Of a DNA stretch of 64,000 nt, positions 50,916 through 60,016 are shown one piece after another. How positions within the stretch are numbered: the stretch's first letter is position 1; each line of letters starts with the position of its first letter. The translations under genes and the position numbers were made by a program. The notes beneath the pieces are model-generated. The model was not told the DNA's origin and ran no database searches. It saw only the letters and a program-made list of their open reading frames with translations. Origin of the DNA: Abyssibacter sp036156195 (GTDB lineage: Bacteria; Pseudomonadota; Gammaproteobacteria; Nevskiales; OUC007); contig JAYZUZ010000011.1 of NCBI GenBank assembly GCA_036156195.1, positions 1 to 64,000 of the forward strand, written 5' to 3'.

Positions 50916-51902
50916 ATGATCGTCAAGCAGTCGAATCTTCAGCTCGCATCCAGCCATCAACAGAGCAGCAGTCAACGCACAGTCGTCGAAGTCGGCGTGG
51001 GCCGTGCGCCGGCCACGGGGACGCCAGCGGGCACCTCGGCCAGCGACCCCATCGTCAGCAATGACATCACTGCCGGGCAGACGCCGGCCACGAGCGGGGA
51101 CACCTCCGTCTCACCCCAACTGCGTCTGATGAAGGATTTGGTCGAGTCCCTGCTCGGCAAGATGTTCGAGTTGTTCGACGAACAGGCGCTGGAGGCCCAG
51201 CCCACAGCGGATGGCGCGGCATCCGAACCGCGCTCTGCGACCGGGACCACGACGCTGCGCGCCGTGCAGGAATACCGGGAGCATGAACAATTCGCCTTTG
51301 CGGCCCGCGGCTTGATCCAGACAGAGGACGGCCAGCAAATCGAAGTGGAAATCAACCTGTCCATGCAGCGCTCGCTGGTTGAGCGCAGCAGTCTCGAACT
51401 CACGGTCGGCGACGCCCCCCGGCTCAAGGATCCGCTGGTGATCAACTTCAACGGCCGGGCAGCCGAGCTGACCAGCGACCGCTTTGCCTTTGATCTGGAT
51501 GCCGATGGCCTGGCCGACCAGTTGCCGGGGCTTGCTGCGGGACATGCCCTGGTGGTCATCGACCGCAATGGCAATGGCCGTATCGACGACGGCCGCGAGG
51601 TGCTGGGCGCGCTGAGCGGTGACGCCTATGGCGACCTGCGCAAACTCGATGACGACGGCAATGGCTTTGTGGATGCCGGCGATGCCGCCTTTGACCAGCT
51701 CGGGCTCTGGCGCCCCGGGCAGTCTGACATTGACGCACTGAAGAACAGCGTCATCGGCGCGCTGTCCACGGATTCTGCTGCAACGCTGTTCCAACTCACC
51801 GACGAGGCACGCGAACTGGCCGGGCAACTGCAGCGAACCGGCGTGTGGATTGGCGACAACGGCGAAGCCGGGACGGTGCAACAACTGGATTTTCGCGTGT
51901 AA
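50916..51902 (+). CDS. EF-hand-like calcium-binding protein of unknown function
   Basis: Starting at ATG 50916 the product has about 328 residues and no signal peptide. The N-terminal 60 residues are Ser/Thr/Gly-rich. A middle helical segment follows (LRLMKDLVESLLGKMFELFDEQ). The C-terminal half carries Asp-rich EF-hand/dockerin-like loops DLDADGLAD, DRNGNGRIDDGREV and DDDGNGFVDAGD. Such proteins with no signal are known in gammaproteobacteria; export, if any, would be non-Sec. Function unknown. Confidence 0.75.
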   Translation: MIVKQSNLQLASSHQQSSSQRTVVEVGVGRAPATGTPAGTSASDPIVSNDITAGQTPATSGDTSVSPQLRLMKDLVESLLGKMFELFDEQALEAQPTADGAASEPRSATGTTTLRAVQEYREHEQFAFAARGLIQTEDGQQIEVEINLSMQRSLVERSSLELTVGDAPRLKDPLVINFNGRAAELTSDRFAFDLDADGLADQLPGLAAGHALVVIDRNGNGRIDDGREVLGALSGDAYGDLRKLDDDGNGFVDAGDAAFDQLGLWRPGQSDIDALKNSVIGALSTDSAATLFQLTDEARELAGQLQRTGVWIGDNGEAGTVQQLDFRV

Positions 51903-51991
51903 CACGCCGGCGGGCGGTGTGGCTGCGCTGCCATCACGGCGCAATCTCCGCGCCCTAGGCTGCTCGTCTACCCGAACCGCCCCGCCCGCGC

Positions 51992-52894
51992 ATGCTCCGT
52001 TCGACTGCGTTGACCGCCCTGTCGCTGCTATTCGCTGCCTGCGGCAGCAGCCCGCTCCCCGTCACCGACGAGATGGACCCGGCCACGCCCCCGGTGGACG
52101 CCGTCTGGCGCCCGCTGAATCAGGCGCACGCGCATAACGATTACGAGCATGCGCGCCCCCTCTGGGATGCGGTGGACCATGGCTTCATGAGCGTGGAGGC
52201 GGATGTCTATGTGTCCCCGATCGCCCTACCGGGCCTGGCGGACACGCTGTACGTCGCACACGATCCGCAGGACATCGACCCCGACCGCACACTGGCCAGC
52301 CTCTATCTGGATCCGCTGTACGGGCTGTACCAGGCCCAGGGCGTTATTCAGCCCAACCAGACCCAGGCCTTCCAGCTCCTGATCGACTTCAAGACCGAGG
52401 CCGAATCCACGTGGGCCGCGCTGGAGGCCGAGCTGGAACCCTATGCCGACATGCTGACGCGCTACGACAATGGCCAGGTGACACCCGGCGCCGTTACCGT
52501 CGTTATCTCGGGCAATCGCCCGGTAGACACGCTAGCGGCAGCGCCCCGGCGGCTGGCATTCATCGACGGCCGATTAGCGGACCTCGACAACGCGCCCCCG
52601 GTCGATTTGTACCCGCTGATCTCCGACAACTGGACCAGCCATTTCAGCTGGACCGGCGAAGGCGAGATGCCAGCCGAAGAATCGGAGGCACTGGACAGCC
52701 TGATGGCCCGGGCGACGGCGCTGGGGTATCGCATCCGGTTCTGGGCCACACCCGATGAACCCGGCGAGGCCCGCACAGCCTTGTGGACGCGCCTGGCAGA
52801 CGCCGGGGTGCATCATCTGAACACGGATGACCTTGCGGGCCTGGAGGCCTTTCTGCGGGCCCGCGAGTCATCCCGGCGCTCCGCCAGCCCCTGA
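51992..52894 (+). CDS. PI-PLC/GDPD-like phosphodiesterase lipoprotein
   Basis: This 300-residue protein has a lipobox (LSLLFAACGSS) and then a phosphatidylinositol-specific phospholipase C/glycerophosphodiesterase TIM-barrel: HAHNDYEHARPLWDAVDHGFMSVEADVYV (His near the start, Glu-Asp metal ligands) and VAHDPQDI (second His). The HAHNDY motif is typical of the AIM6-like group. It likely cleaves phosphodiesters of lipids at the outer surface. Confidence 0.88.
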   Translation: MLRSTALTALSLLFAACGSSPLPVTDEMDPATPPVDAVWRPLNQAHAHNDYEHARPLWDAVDHGFMSVEADVYVSPIALPGLADTLYVAHDPQDIDPDRTLASLYLDPLYGLYQAQGVIQPNQTQAFQLLIDFKTEAESTWAALEAELEPYADMLTRYDNGQVTPGAVTVVISGNRPVDTLAAAPRRLAFIDGRLADLDNAPPVDLYPLISDNWTSHFSWTGEGEMPAEESEALDSLMARATALGYRIRFWATPDEPGEARTALWTRLADAGVHHLNTDDLAGLEAFLRARESSRRSASP

Positions 52895-52987
52895 CCGGAG
52901 CAAGACTCGACCCGACCCATCCAGCGGTTCTGCTGGGCGGGCAGCTATGGGACCATGGCGCCCCGCTGATTCCCCAATCGCTCATCC

Positions 52988-53155
52988 ATGCTCCGAGTTG
53001 CCATCACCCTGGAAGGCCAGACCCTCGACGATATCGACCAGGCGCTGGATGAGGCCCGCCGCCAGATGCTCAACGGCGACCGCTCGGGCGCCGATGCGAG
53101 CGAAACCGGCGCGTTCAAATTTCAGGTCACCGGCCAGGAAGAGCCGAGCGATTGA
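52988..53155 (+). CDS. Small hypothetical protein, 55 aa
   Basis: This short ORF begins MLRVAITLEGQTLDDIDQAL and continues through a helix (DEARRQMLNGDRSG) to KFQVTGQEEPSD, TGA at 53153-53155. The amphipathic strand-helix-strand pattern and codon use look real. It is followed 31 bases later by the nitroreductase ATG, so the two probably form an operon. The ribosome binding site is weak. No family recognised. Confidence 0.6.
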   Translation: MLRVAITLEGQTLDDIDQALDEARRQMLNGDRSGADASETGAFKFQVTGQEEPSD

Positions 53156-53186
53156 GCAAGCCATCCAGAACTGCCAGGAAGAGACC

Positions 53187-53921
53187 ATGACCGATGACAC
53201 CTTGCCCAGCATTGATCCGCAGGAGTTCCGAAAGGCCGTGACGACACGGCGCTCGGTGCGCGAGTTCACCAGCGAACCCATCCCCGAAGAGACCCTGCAA
53301 GACTGCCTCGATATGGCCTTGTTGGCGCCCAACAGCTCCAACCTGCAAATGTGGAATTTCTACCGGGTCACCACCCCGGAGAAACGCGAAGCGCTGGTCA
53401 AGGCCTGCATGAGCCAGAAGGCGGCCAAAACCGCAGCCGAGCTCATTGTCTGCACCGGCCACACCCGCAACTGGCGCCAGCACGCCAAGGACATCCTGGC
53501 GCAGTGGCCGGGCGAGCCGCCCAAGGTCGTCCGCCAGTACTACGGCGGTCTGGCCCAGTTCATGTACGGCTCCGTTCCCATGGACATGCTGGGCCTGGGT
53601 GCCCGCGCCAAGAAGACGGTCCGCGATGCCATCGGTCTTGTCCGGCCCATGATGCGCACCCCCAACACCGATGCCGACATGGAACTCTGGGCAGCCAAGT
53701 CCGTCGCCCTGGCCTGCGAAAACCTGATGCTGGCGCTGCGCGCCTATGGTTTTGATTCATGCCCGATGGAAGGATTTGACGAACCCCGCGTCCGGGACAT
53801 CTGCGGTTATGGCCGCCACGAGTTCACCGTCATGGTCATTGCCGCCGGTCGTCGCCATCCCAAGGGCATTTACCACGAGCAAATGCGCTTCGACCGAAAG
53901 CGCTTCGTTCACGAAGTCTGA
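53187..53921 (+). CDS. Nitroreductase-family protein
   Basis: The start is ATG 53187 with AGGAAG upstream. The product of 244 residues is an FMN-dependent nitroreductase: TRRSVREFTSEPIPEETLQDCLDMALLAPNSSNLQMW is the FMN/phosphate-binding start, and GFDSCPMEGFDEPRVRD the C-terminal FMN contact. A central insertion (QWPGEPPKVVRQYYGGLAQFMYG) makes it longer than NfsB. It likely reduces quinones or nitro compounds. Confidence 0.9.
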   Translation: MTDDTLPSIDPQEFRKAVTTRRSVREFTSEPIPEETLQDCLDMALLAPNSSNLQMWNFYRVTTPEKREALVKACMSQKAAKTAAELIVCTGHTRNWRQHAKDILAQWPGEPPKVVRQYYGGLAQFMYGSVPMDMLGLGARAKKTVRDAIGLVRPMMRTPNTDADMELWAAKSVALACENLMLALRAYGFDSCPMEGFDEPRVRDICGYGRHEFTVMVIAAGRRHPKGIYHEQMRFDRKRFVHEV

Positions 53922-54024
53922 TCACTTCATTGCTTTTGGCAATCGCCAGCCAATAAATAATTCATTTTTGTTATTGGTTAGCTGCACGCATGATCAGATG
54001 ATCACTTGCAGCAAAGAGAAGACC

Positions 54025-54222
54025 ATGCAGCAGATCAGTAATTGGCTGGCACAGTGGCTGCGCCCCACGGCACCGGAACCCGCACTGGTCCCGGTGCGCT
54101 GTAACTACCGGGACGACTATTACGGCGACCGTGTCTGTGGACGGCTAGCCGCGCAGGAACACTCGCCCCGGCTGTATAGCCCCGCAGGGCGGGCGGCCGA
54201 AGCCGCCCGAACCCGCGGCTGA
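54025..54222 (+). CDS. Small hypothetical protein, 65 aa
   Basis: ATG at 54025 follows AGAGAAG. The product begins MQQISNWLAQWLRPTAPEP and has RCNYRDDYYGDRVCGRL. No family is recognised. It lies in an AT-rich patch, after CCAATAA/TTATTGG inverted repeats (53950-53977), and its stop is 3 bases from the convergent lipoprotein gene. Confidence 0.45.
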   Translation: MQQISNWLAQWLRPTAPEPALVPVRCNYRDDYYGDRVCGRLAAQEHSPRLYSPAGRAAEAARTRG

Positions 54223-54224
54223 AC

Positions 54225-57029
54225 TCAGGACGGGTCGCTGCGGCCTAGGTAGCGCATGTCGAATTGATGGTCGGTGCGTTGGGGGACGTCCTGCGCGCCC
54301 AGACCAAATTCCATGATCACGTCGGTTTGCAGGACGCCCGGCTCGGTATCGCTGGCCGTGCCTGCCGGCACTTCGATGGGAAACTCAAAGCGGACCAAAC
54401 CGCCCTCGCAGTCACCGACCCGGCCTTCACCCGGGTTGCCGATCACGGCGGCCTGCAGATCACCGTCGGCGTCGCTGTAAAAACTGTTGCGGATAATGAC
54501 GAATGAGCCGCTCTGCGAACGCGTGCCCTCGCCGCAGGCCAGTTCCAGTGCGTAGCGGTAGATGCCGGGCTGGGTGACCGCCCCGCGGATGTAGCGCAGG
54601 GTCAAACCCAACTCGCTGATCGTCTGGCTGTTGGCATCCAGCCCCACCGATCCGGCAACGGTTTGCGCCTCGTCCACCAGCACCCCGAAGTCACTGCGCC
54701 CGCCGCCTAGCTCCGCTGACAGCGAGGTCGATAACCCCGTCCAATCCGGTGAAGGCAGCGGCAGGCTGTCGGTCACGCGCGCGTCGTCGTTGCGTACGTC
54801 CACGCTGGCCGTCGCAAACAGATACAGCGGATTCACGCTGTCGCAGCGTCCGATCGTCAGCGCCTGCGTCGCCATCACGTCCGTTGCGTTGGTGAATGCC
54901 GCCGAGACCTCCAAGCGCAACACCCGATCGGCCGGCGCCGTGAACTCGGCCACCTGGCGTGCGGGATCGGTAACGGGCAGCACATTGAGCGCACCGGCAT
55001 CGGCGTGCCAGTTCAGTGCCATGTCTTCGGGGCGCATCGACGTGGTATCGACGAAGGCGACCAGCTGCACCGTCTCTCCGGTTTCGACACAGCCCGGCCC
55101 CTCGATCCGAAGATCGCGCTCAAAGCGGATGATGGATTGCCCCTGCGCCTGGCCCTGCAGGGCTGTGGTCGTGCTCTCGGCCAGAATGTGAACGGGAAAA
55201 TCGGCCGGGTCTCCGCCGACCGCAAAATCCTGTGTCACCGAGGCACCGTCGAAACGCGGTTGTCCGATCGGCGAGGCCTGACCGGCCGTGACACGAAACG
55301 CCACGCGATCCGGGAAATGCGTGTTGTGCACGGTTGCCGTCACCGTCTGCGGCTCGCTGGGCCCGCCGGCCTGGGACACCGGCGTCACCGAGACCTCCTT
55401 GGGCAGCACGCTCAGGGGCATGCTCATCTGCGCCAGGTCGACCGGAAATGCATCGCGCCGCGTGCTGACCCGGAGCAGACCTGAACCCACCTGGGCCGGC
55501 AGAAACACCTGATGCTCCGACTGGGTGAACAGACGGTTGTCCGCCGTGGCTTCGGTCCAGCGCTCGTCAGTGATGTCGAATTCGCCGTATTCGAACGGCT
55601 CGATGGCCAGACAGGCGGACTCGTTCAACTGGTCGTAAAGCGTATTGAGCTGGGGCTGGAAAACGGTCGCCAGAATGGCCACCTCATCGAATTTCTTGCC
55701 CAACAGGAACACGGCCGTATCGACAATGGCCTTGGTGATGCGCAAGCCCTTGCTCATGGCCGTGACACGCGCGTTATCCCAGGTCAGCAGACGCCCGGCA
55801 TCGCGGTCATCCTCCAGCAGCTGCGGTCTCAGCAAGTCGTAATGCAGCGGCCCGAACTGTGAAGGCAGCAGACCCTCGGCCATCTCGGACACCTTGAGCA
55901 GCACGAACGAGACGTCGCCCAGGGCGCCGAAGACCGTGCCAGTCGGACCTTTGGCAGCACCCAGCAAACCCACGGCCTGTTGGAGTCCGGTGGTGGAGTT
56001 GCCTGTCAGATTGGTGATGCCTGCCTCGTGGGCAAGCTGCATCGCCGTGCTCAGGCCCTCCGTGGTGCTAATCGTGGGTGCGGGCGGCGAGACGACGCGG
56101 CAGCCTTCGAAGTTATCCATCTTGCGACCGGCTGGTCCGGGTCGCTGGGCGGTGCTGGCGGGAGGCACCGCCGTCATCAGGCCATCTGCCACAGCCTGCA
56201 CCTGCTCGTTGAGCCGGGTGGCCGCCAGCATGCGCTGCAGCAACTCCAGCCCGTCGGCATCGATGGACGCCAGGCGAGCGGCCAGGCTGTCCGGCGCCGG
56301 TTGTACAGCATCGGCCGTCACGCCCAACAGCATGGCCAGGAACTTCAGTTCGATGGCCAGCGGCTGCAGATCGACCGAGATGTCCTGCAAATCGGTTTCA
56401 ACCACGGCCTGCAGAGACGGAAAGCCATAAATCGCCGCGAACTGATCGAACACGCGCCCCATGTCGCTCATCAGACGCTGCGCCTCGTCGCCTTGCGGCT
56501 GAGGCAAAGCCTGGGCTTCCACCGTGAACGGGTTACAGGCCGCCGTCTCGGTCCGCAGTCGCAGTTCCAGCACCCCGCCCTCCGGGTCGCCATCCGCAGC
56601 CATGGGCATGATGAGCGCCGCCCGGGTGCTGGGCCCCGGAAAGACCGGGGTTCCATCATCCAGTCGCGGCACGTCCAGCAGCACCCGATCAACCGGGCCG
56701 CTGAACACCCAGGGGTCGTCGCTAAACGCCTCGCGCAGTTCGAAGAAGAGCCCGTCAATGCCTTCGGGCACATCCGAGATTTCGACCTGTGAACCGGGTA
56801 CGAAGCTGGATCCGCCATGCGGCGCGATCGCCTGACAGCCCTCAAGCGCAGTCAGGGTCGCAGGCCCGGTGACCGGGTCGGTGGCGGGGTCAGCCGCGCC
56901 GCCCGTCGGGTCATCGGCAGGCGCTTCGGTCAGCTCCATGGACGCCGGGCCGCCGCAGCCAGTCAGCAGCACCAGTCCGAGCATGCCCGCACACAGCGCC
57001 TTGGTTCCGTTTCGCACAGCCTTTGTCAT
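54225..57029 (-). CDS. Large lipoprotein of unknown function
   Basis: The start is ATG 57029 (MTKAVRNGTKALCAGMLGLVLLTGC), preceded by GGGAGCGAG; 57050 is less likely. The mature protein of about 910 residues begins after lipobox LLTGC. It contains beta-sandwich-like segments (Ig- or PKD-like, e.g. VQLVAFVDTTSMRPEDMALNWHADAGALNV near 680) and a long helical middle (170-450). It is Asp/Glu-rich with few cysteines. No enzyme motif is seen. It is likely a surface structural or adhesin-like protein. Confidence 0.75.
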   Translation of the reverse strand: MTKAVRNGTKALCAGMLGLVLLTGCGGPASMELTEAPADDPTGGAADPATDPVTGPATLTALEGCQAIAPHGGSSFVPGSQVEISDVPEGIDGLFFELREAFSDDPWVFSGPVDRVLLDVPRLDDGTPVFPGPSTRAALIMPMAADGDPEGGVLELRLRTETAACNPFTVEAQALPQPQGDEAQRLMSDMGRVFDQFAAIYGFPSLQAVVETDLQDISVDLQPLAIELKFLAMLLGVTADAVQPAPDSLAARLASIDADGLELLQRMLAATRLNEQVQAVADGLMTAVPPASTAQRPGPAGRKMDNFEGCRVVSPPAPTISTTEGLSTAMQLAHEAGITNLTGNSTTGLQQAVGLLGAAKGPTGTVFGALGDVSFVLLKVSEMAEGLLPSQFGPLHYDLLRPQLLEDDRDAGRLLTWDNARVTAMSKGLRITKAIVDTAVFLLGKKFDEVAILATVFQPQLNTLYDQLNESACLAIEPFEYGEFDITDERWTEATADNRLFTQSEHQVFLPAQVGSGLLRVSTRRDAFPVDLAQMSMPLSVLPKEVSVTPVSQAGGPSEPQTVTATVHNTHFPDRVAFRVTAGQASPIGQPRFDGASVTQDFAVGGDPADFPVHILAESTTTALQGQAQGQSIIRFERDLRIEGPGCVETGETVQLVAFVDTTSMRPEDMALNWHADAGALNVLPVTDPARQVAEFTAPADRVLRLEVSAAFTNATDVMATQALTIGRCDSVNPLYLFATASVDVRNDDARVTDSLPLPSPDWTGLSTSLSAELGGGRSDFGVLVDEAQTVAGSVGLDANSQTISELGLTLRYIRGAVTQPGIYRYALELACGEGTRSQSGSFVIIRNSFYSDADGDLQAAVIGNPGEGRVGDCEGGLVRFEFPIEVPAGTASDTEPGVLQTDVIMEFGLGAQDVPQRTDHQFDMRYLGRSDPS

Positions 57030-57112
57030 GTCTCGCTCCCTGACGATCATCCGGCCAGCACTGGCCTACTCACTCCATGCGGATTCCGTCAGGTCATTCG
57101 GACATCAGGTCA

Positions 57113-57129
57113 CGGGCATTCAATGCCCG
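57113..57129. repeat. Perfect 8+1+8 palindrome downstream of aceE
   Basis: CGGGCATT-C-AATGCCCG is immediately after the aceE stop and before the lipoprotein gene start region. With almost no loop it is more likely a protein-binding dyad or a weak terminator than a stable hairpin. Confidence 0.45.
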
Positions 57130-57134
57130 GCCGG

Positions 57135-59807
57135 TTATCGCTGCCAGGGCGGCAGCTCCTCGGCATCCAGGCCGTACTGCTGTCGCGCCTGCATCGCGAC
57201 GGCGGCCTCCAAGCGTCCTTCACGCGCCAGGGTCGCCAGTACGGTGCAGACGATGTGGCGACGATCGACCTCGAAGAAATCGCGCAGCGCCGACCGGGTG
57301 TCGCTGCGGCCGAAGCCATCCGTGCCCAATGCAACAAAAGGCGCGGCAACATACGCGGCAACCAGCTGCGGCAGCGCCCGCTGGTAGTCGGTGACCGCAA
57401 TCACCGGCGCCTCGCCGTCGAGACAAGCTGACACAAACGCCTTGCGCGCCGGCTGATCGGGGTGTTGCAGATTCCAGCGCTGCACCGCACGCGCCTCGCG
57501 CTCCAGCTCGGTGTAACTGGTGGCACTCCAGACCTGCGCATCCACCCCCCAGTCGTCGCGCAGCCGCTCGGCTGCGGCCTGCACCTCGGCGAGCATGGAT
57601 CCCGAGCCCAGCAGGCGGACGGCCGCCGTGGACTCGCCTTCCAGACAGTAGAGCCCCCGGATAATGTCGGCCTCCACGCCCTCGGGCAGGCTGGGGTTGT
57701 CCACGTTCTCATTGGTCAGCGTCAGGTAATAAAACACGTCCTCCTGGCGCTGCAGCATGGCCTGCATGCCATGGTCGACAATGACTGCAACCTCGTAAGC
57801 CAAGGCCGGGTCATAGGCCCGGCAGTTCGGCACGGTGGCGGCCATGAGATGGCTGTGGCCATCCTGGTGTTGCAGGCCTTCGCCGCCCAGCGTGGTCCGG
57901 CCGGCCGTCGCCCCCAACAGAAACCCGCGGGCTCGCTGATCCGCCGCAGCCCAGATCAGATCGCCCACACGCTGGAAGCCAAACATGGAGTAGTAGATGT
58001 AGAACGGCAGCATCGGCACGCCATGCACCGAGTAACTGGTCGCCGCGGCCACCCAACTGCTTAACGCGCCGGCCTCGCTAATCCCCTCCTCCAAAATCTG
58101 GCCGTCCAGCGCCTCGCGGTAGCTCAGGATGGAGCCGATGTCCTCCGGCTCGTACTGCTGACCCGCGCTGGAGTAGATGCCGAACTGCTTGAACAGATTG
58201 GCCATGCCGAAGGTGCGGGCCTCGTCCGCGACAATGGGCACGACACGGGGGCCAAAGGACTTGTTCTTCAGCAGACCGGAGAGCATGCGCACAAACGCCA
58301 TGGTCGTGGACATGGATTTGCCCTCGGCCTGCAGCGCAAACCGGCCATAGCTGCCGACCACAGGCGGCGTCAGGGCCTCGGACTGCCGCCGACGTGCCGG
58401 CAGATAGCCGCCCAACGCCTGACGACGGGCGCGCAGGTAGTTCAGCTCGGGGCTGTCCTCACCCGGGTGGTAAAACGCCAGCGCCTCGGCCTGATCGTCC
58501 GACAGCGGCAGATTAAAGCGGTTGCGGAAGGCGATGATGGCGTCGCGATCCAGCTTCTTCTGTTGGTGGGTGGTCATCTTGCCCTGGCCGGCCTCGCCCA
58601 TCCCAAAGCCTTTTTTGGTCTGGGCCAGAATCACCGTGGGCTGACCCGTCCGGGCAGCAGCCGCTGCATAAGCCGCGTAGATTTTCACGAGGTCGTGCCC
58701 GCCACGTCGCAGCCGGTCAATCTGCTCGTCCGTCAGCCCTTGCGCCAGCCGCTTCAGCGCCTCGTTCTGCCCGAAGAAATGCTCGCGGTTGTACCGACCG
58801 TCCTTTGCGGCAAAGGTCTGAAACTGACCATCCACCGTGTCGGCAAAAGCCTGAATCAGCGCCTCGTCCGTGTCACGCGCAAACAGGCCATCCCAGTCCG
58901 AGCCCCAGACCAGTTTGATCACATGCCAGCCGGCCCCGGCGAAGAGCGCTTCCAGCTCATCGATGATCCGGCCGTTGCCGCGCACCGGCCCATCCAGCCG
59001 TTGCAGATTGCAGTTCACCACCCAGACCAGGTTATCGAGGCGCTCACGGGCAGCCAGCGTCAGCGCGGACATGCTCTCGGGCTCGTCCATTTCGCCATCG
59101 CCGAACACCCCCCAGACCGTTCGGCCTGCCGTGTCTGCCAGACCGCGATGGGCCAGGTAGCGCATGAACCGGGCGTGGTAAATCGAGCTAATCGGGCCGA
59201 TGCCCATGGACCCGGTCGGGAACTGCCAGAAATCAGGCATGAGCCAGGGATGGGGATAACTCGATAGGCCCTGGGCGCCGTCACGTCGGGCCGAAATTTC
59301 CTGCCGGTAATGCGCCAGGTCCTCCGCGCTCAGACGGCCTTCCAGAAACGCCCGCGCGTAGACGCCGGGGGCCGAATGCGGCTGGTAGAACACCAGGTCG
59401 CCGCCATCGCGTTCGGCGCCATGGAAAAAGTGGTTGAAGCCCACCTCGAACAGGTCAGCGGCACTGGCATAGCTGGCGATGTGACCGCCCAGTTCGCCAT
59501 AGGCCTGATTGGCGCGCACCACCATGGCCAGGGCGTTCCAGCGCATCATCGATGCCAGGCGCTCCTCCATGACCAGATCACCCGGAAACTCCGGCTGCTC
59601 CTGCACGGAGATGCTGTTCACATAGGGCGTGCCCAGTACAGGCCGCCAACCCACGCCGGCCCGCTCGGCCACATCCTGCAGCAGGTCCAGCATGGCGCGA
59701 ACGCGCTCCGGGCCGTCGGCCTCCAACAGCGACAGCAGCGCATCGCGCCACTCAGCTGCTTCCACATCCCCCGCACCCAGCTTCGGCCGCATTGCCTGCC
59801 TGCTCAT
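57135..59807 (-). CDS. aceE: Pyruvate dehydrogenase E1 component, homodimeric type
   Basis: This thiamine-diphosphate enzyme decarboxylates pyruvate and acetylates the lipoyl domain of E2. The start at ATG 59807 (MSRQAMRPKLGAG) has GGGGAG at 6-base spacing; the product is about 890 residues, normal for AceE. Seen are the ThDP-binding GDGEMDEPES through NLVWVVNCNLQRLDGPVRGNG, IASYASAADLFEVGFNHFF, IVADEARTFGMANLFKQFGIY, and SHLMAATVPNCRAYDPALAYE. aceF and lpd are not adjacent, so the E2 component must be elsewhere or outside the window. Confidence 0.94.
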   Translation of the reverse strand: MSRQAMRPKLGAGDVEAAEWRDALLSLLEADGPERVRAMLDLLQDVAERAGVGWRPVLGTPYVNSISVQEQPEFPGDLVMEERLASMMRWNALAMVVRANQAYGELGGHIASYASAADLFEVGFNHFFHGAERDGGDLVFYQPHSAPGVYARAFLEGRLSAEDLAHYRQEISARRDGAQGLSSYPHPWLMPDFWQFPTGSMGIGPISSIYHARFMRYLAHRGLADTAGRTVWGVFGDGEMDEPESMSALTLAARERLDNLVWVVNCNLQRLDGPVRGNGRIIDELEALFAGAGWHVIKLVWGSDWDGLFARDTDEALIQAFADTVDGQFQTFAAKDGRYNREHFFGQNEALKRLAQGLTDEQIDRLRRGGHDLVKIYAAYAAAAARTGQPTVILAQTKKGFGMGEAGQGKMTTHQQKKLDRDAIIAFRNRFNLPLSDDQAEALAFYHPGEDSPELNYLRARRQALGGYLPARRRQSEALTPPVVGSYGRFALQAEGKSMSTTMAFVRMLSGLLKNKSFGPRVVPIVADEARTFGMANLFKQFGIYSSAGQQYEPEDIGSILSYREALDGQILEEGISEAGALSSWVAAATSYSVHGVPMLPFYIYYSMFGFQRVGDLIWAAADQRARGFLLGATAGRTTLGGEGLQHQDGHSHLMAATVPNCRAYDPALAYEVAVIVDHGMQAMLQRQEDVFYYLTLTNENVDNPSLPEGVEADIIRGLYCLEGESTAAVRLLGSGSMLAEVQAAAERLRDDWGVDAQVWSATSYTELEREARAVQRWNLQHPDQPARKAFVSACLDGEAPVIAVTDYQRALPQLVAAYVAAPFVALGTDGFGRSDTRSALRDFFEVDRRHIVCTVLATLAREGRLEAAVAMQARQQYGLDAEELPPWQR

Positions 59808-60016
59808 CTGCATCTCCCCCGCCATCACACCGCACCTTCGCCTGTCGCTGCGGCGGCTTCGCTTCTTGTTGGATGCCCAGTGTATGCGACGACCCGGCCC
59901 GCCGGGGGTGAGTTGCCGGTCACGCATCCAGTAAGCTGCGGCCACACCCCGACGACAACCCGCGCCATGCTGCAACCTCCCGGCTTGAACACCACGGCCT
60001 GTCGGCTACTCCAGAC

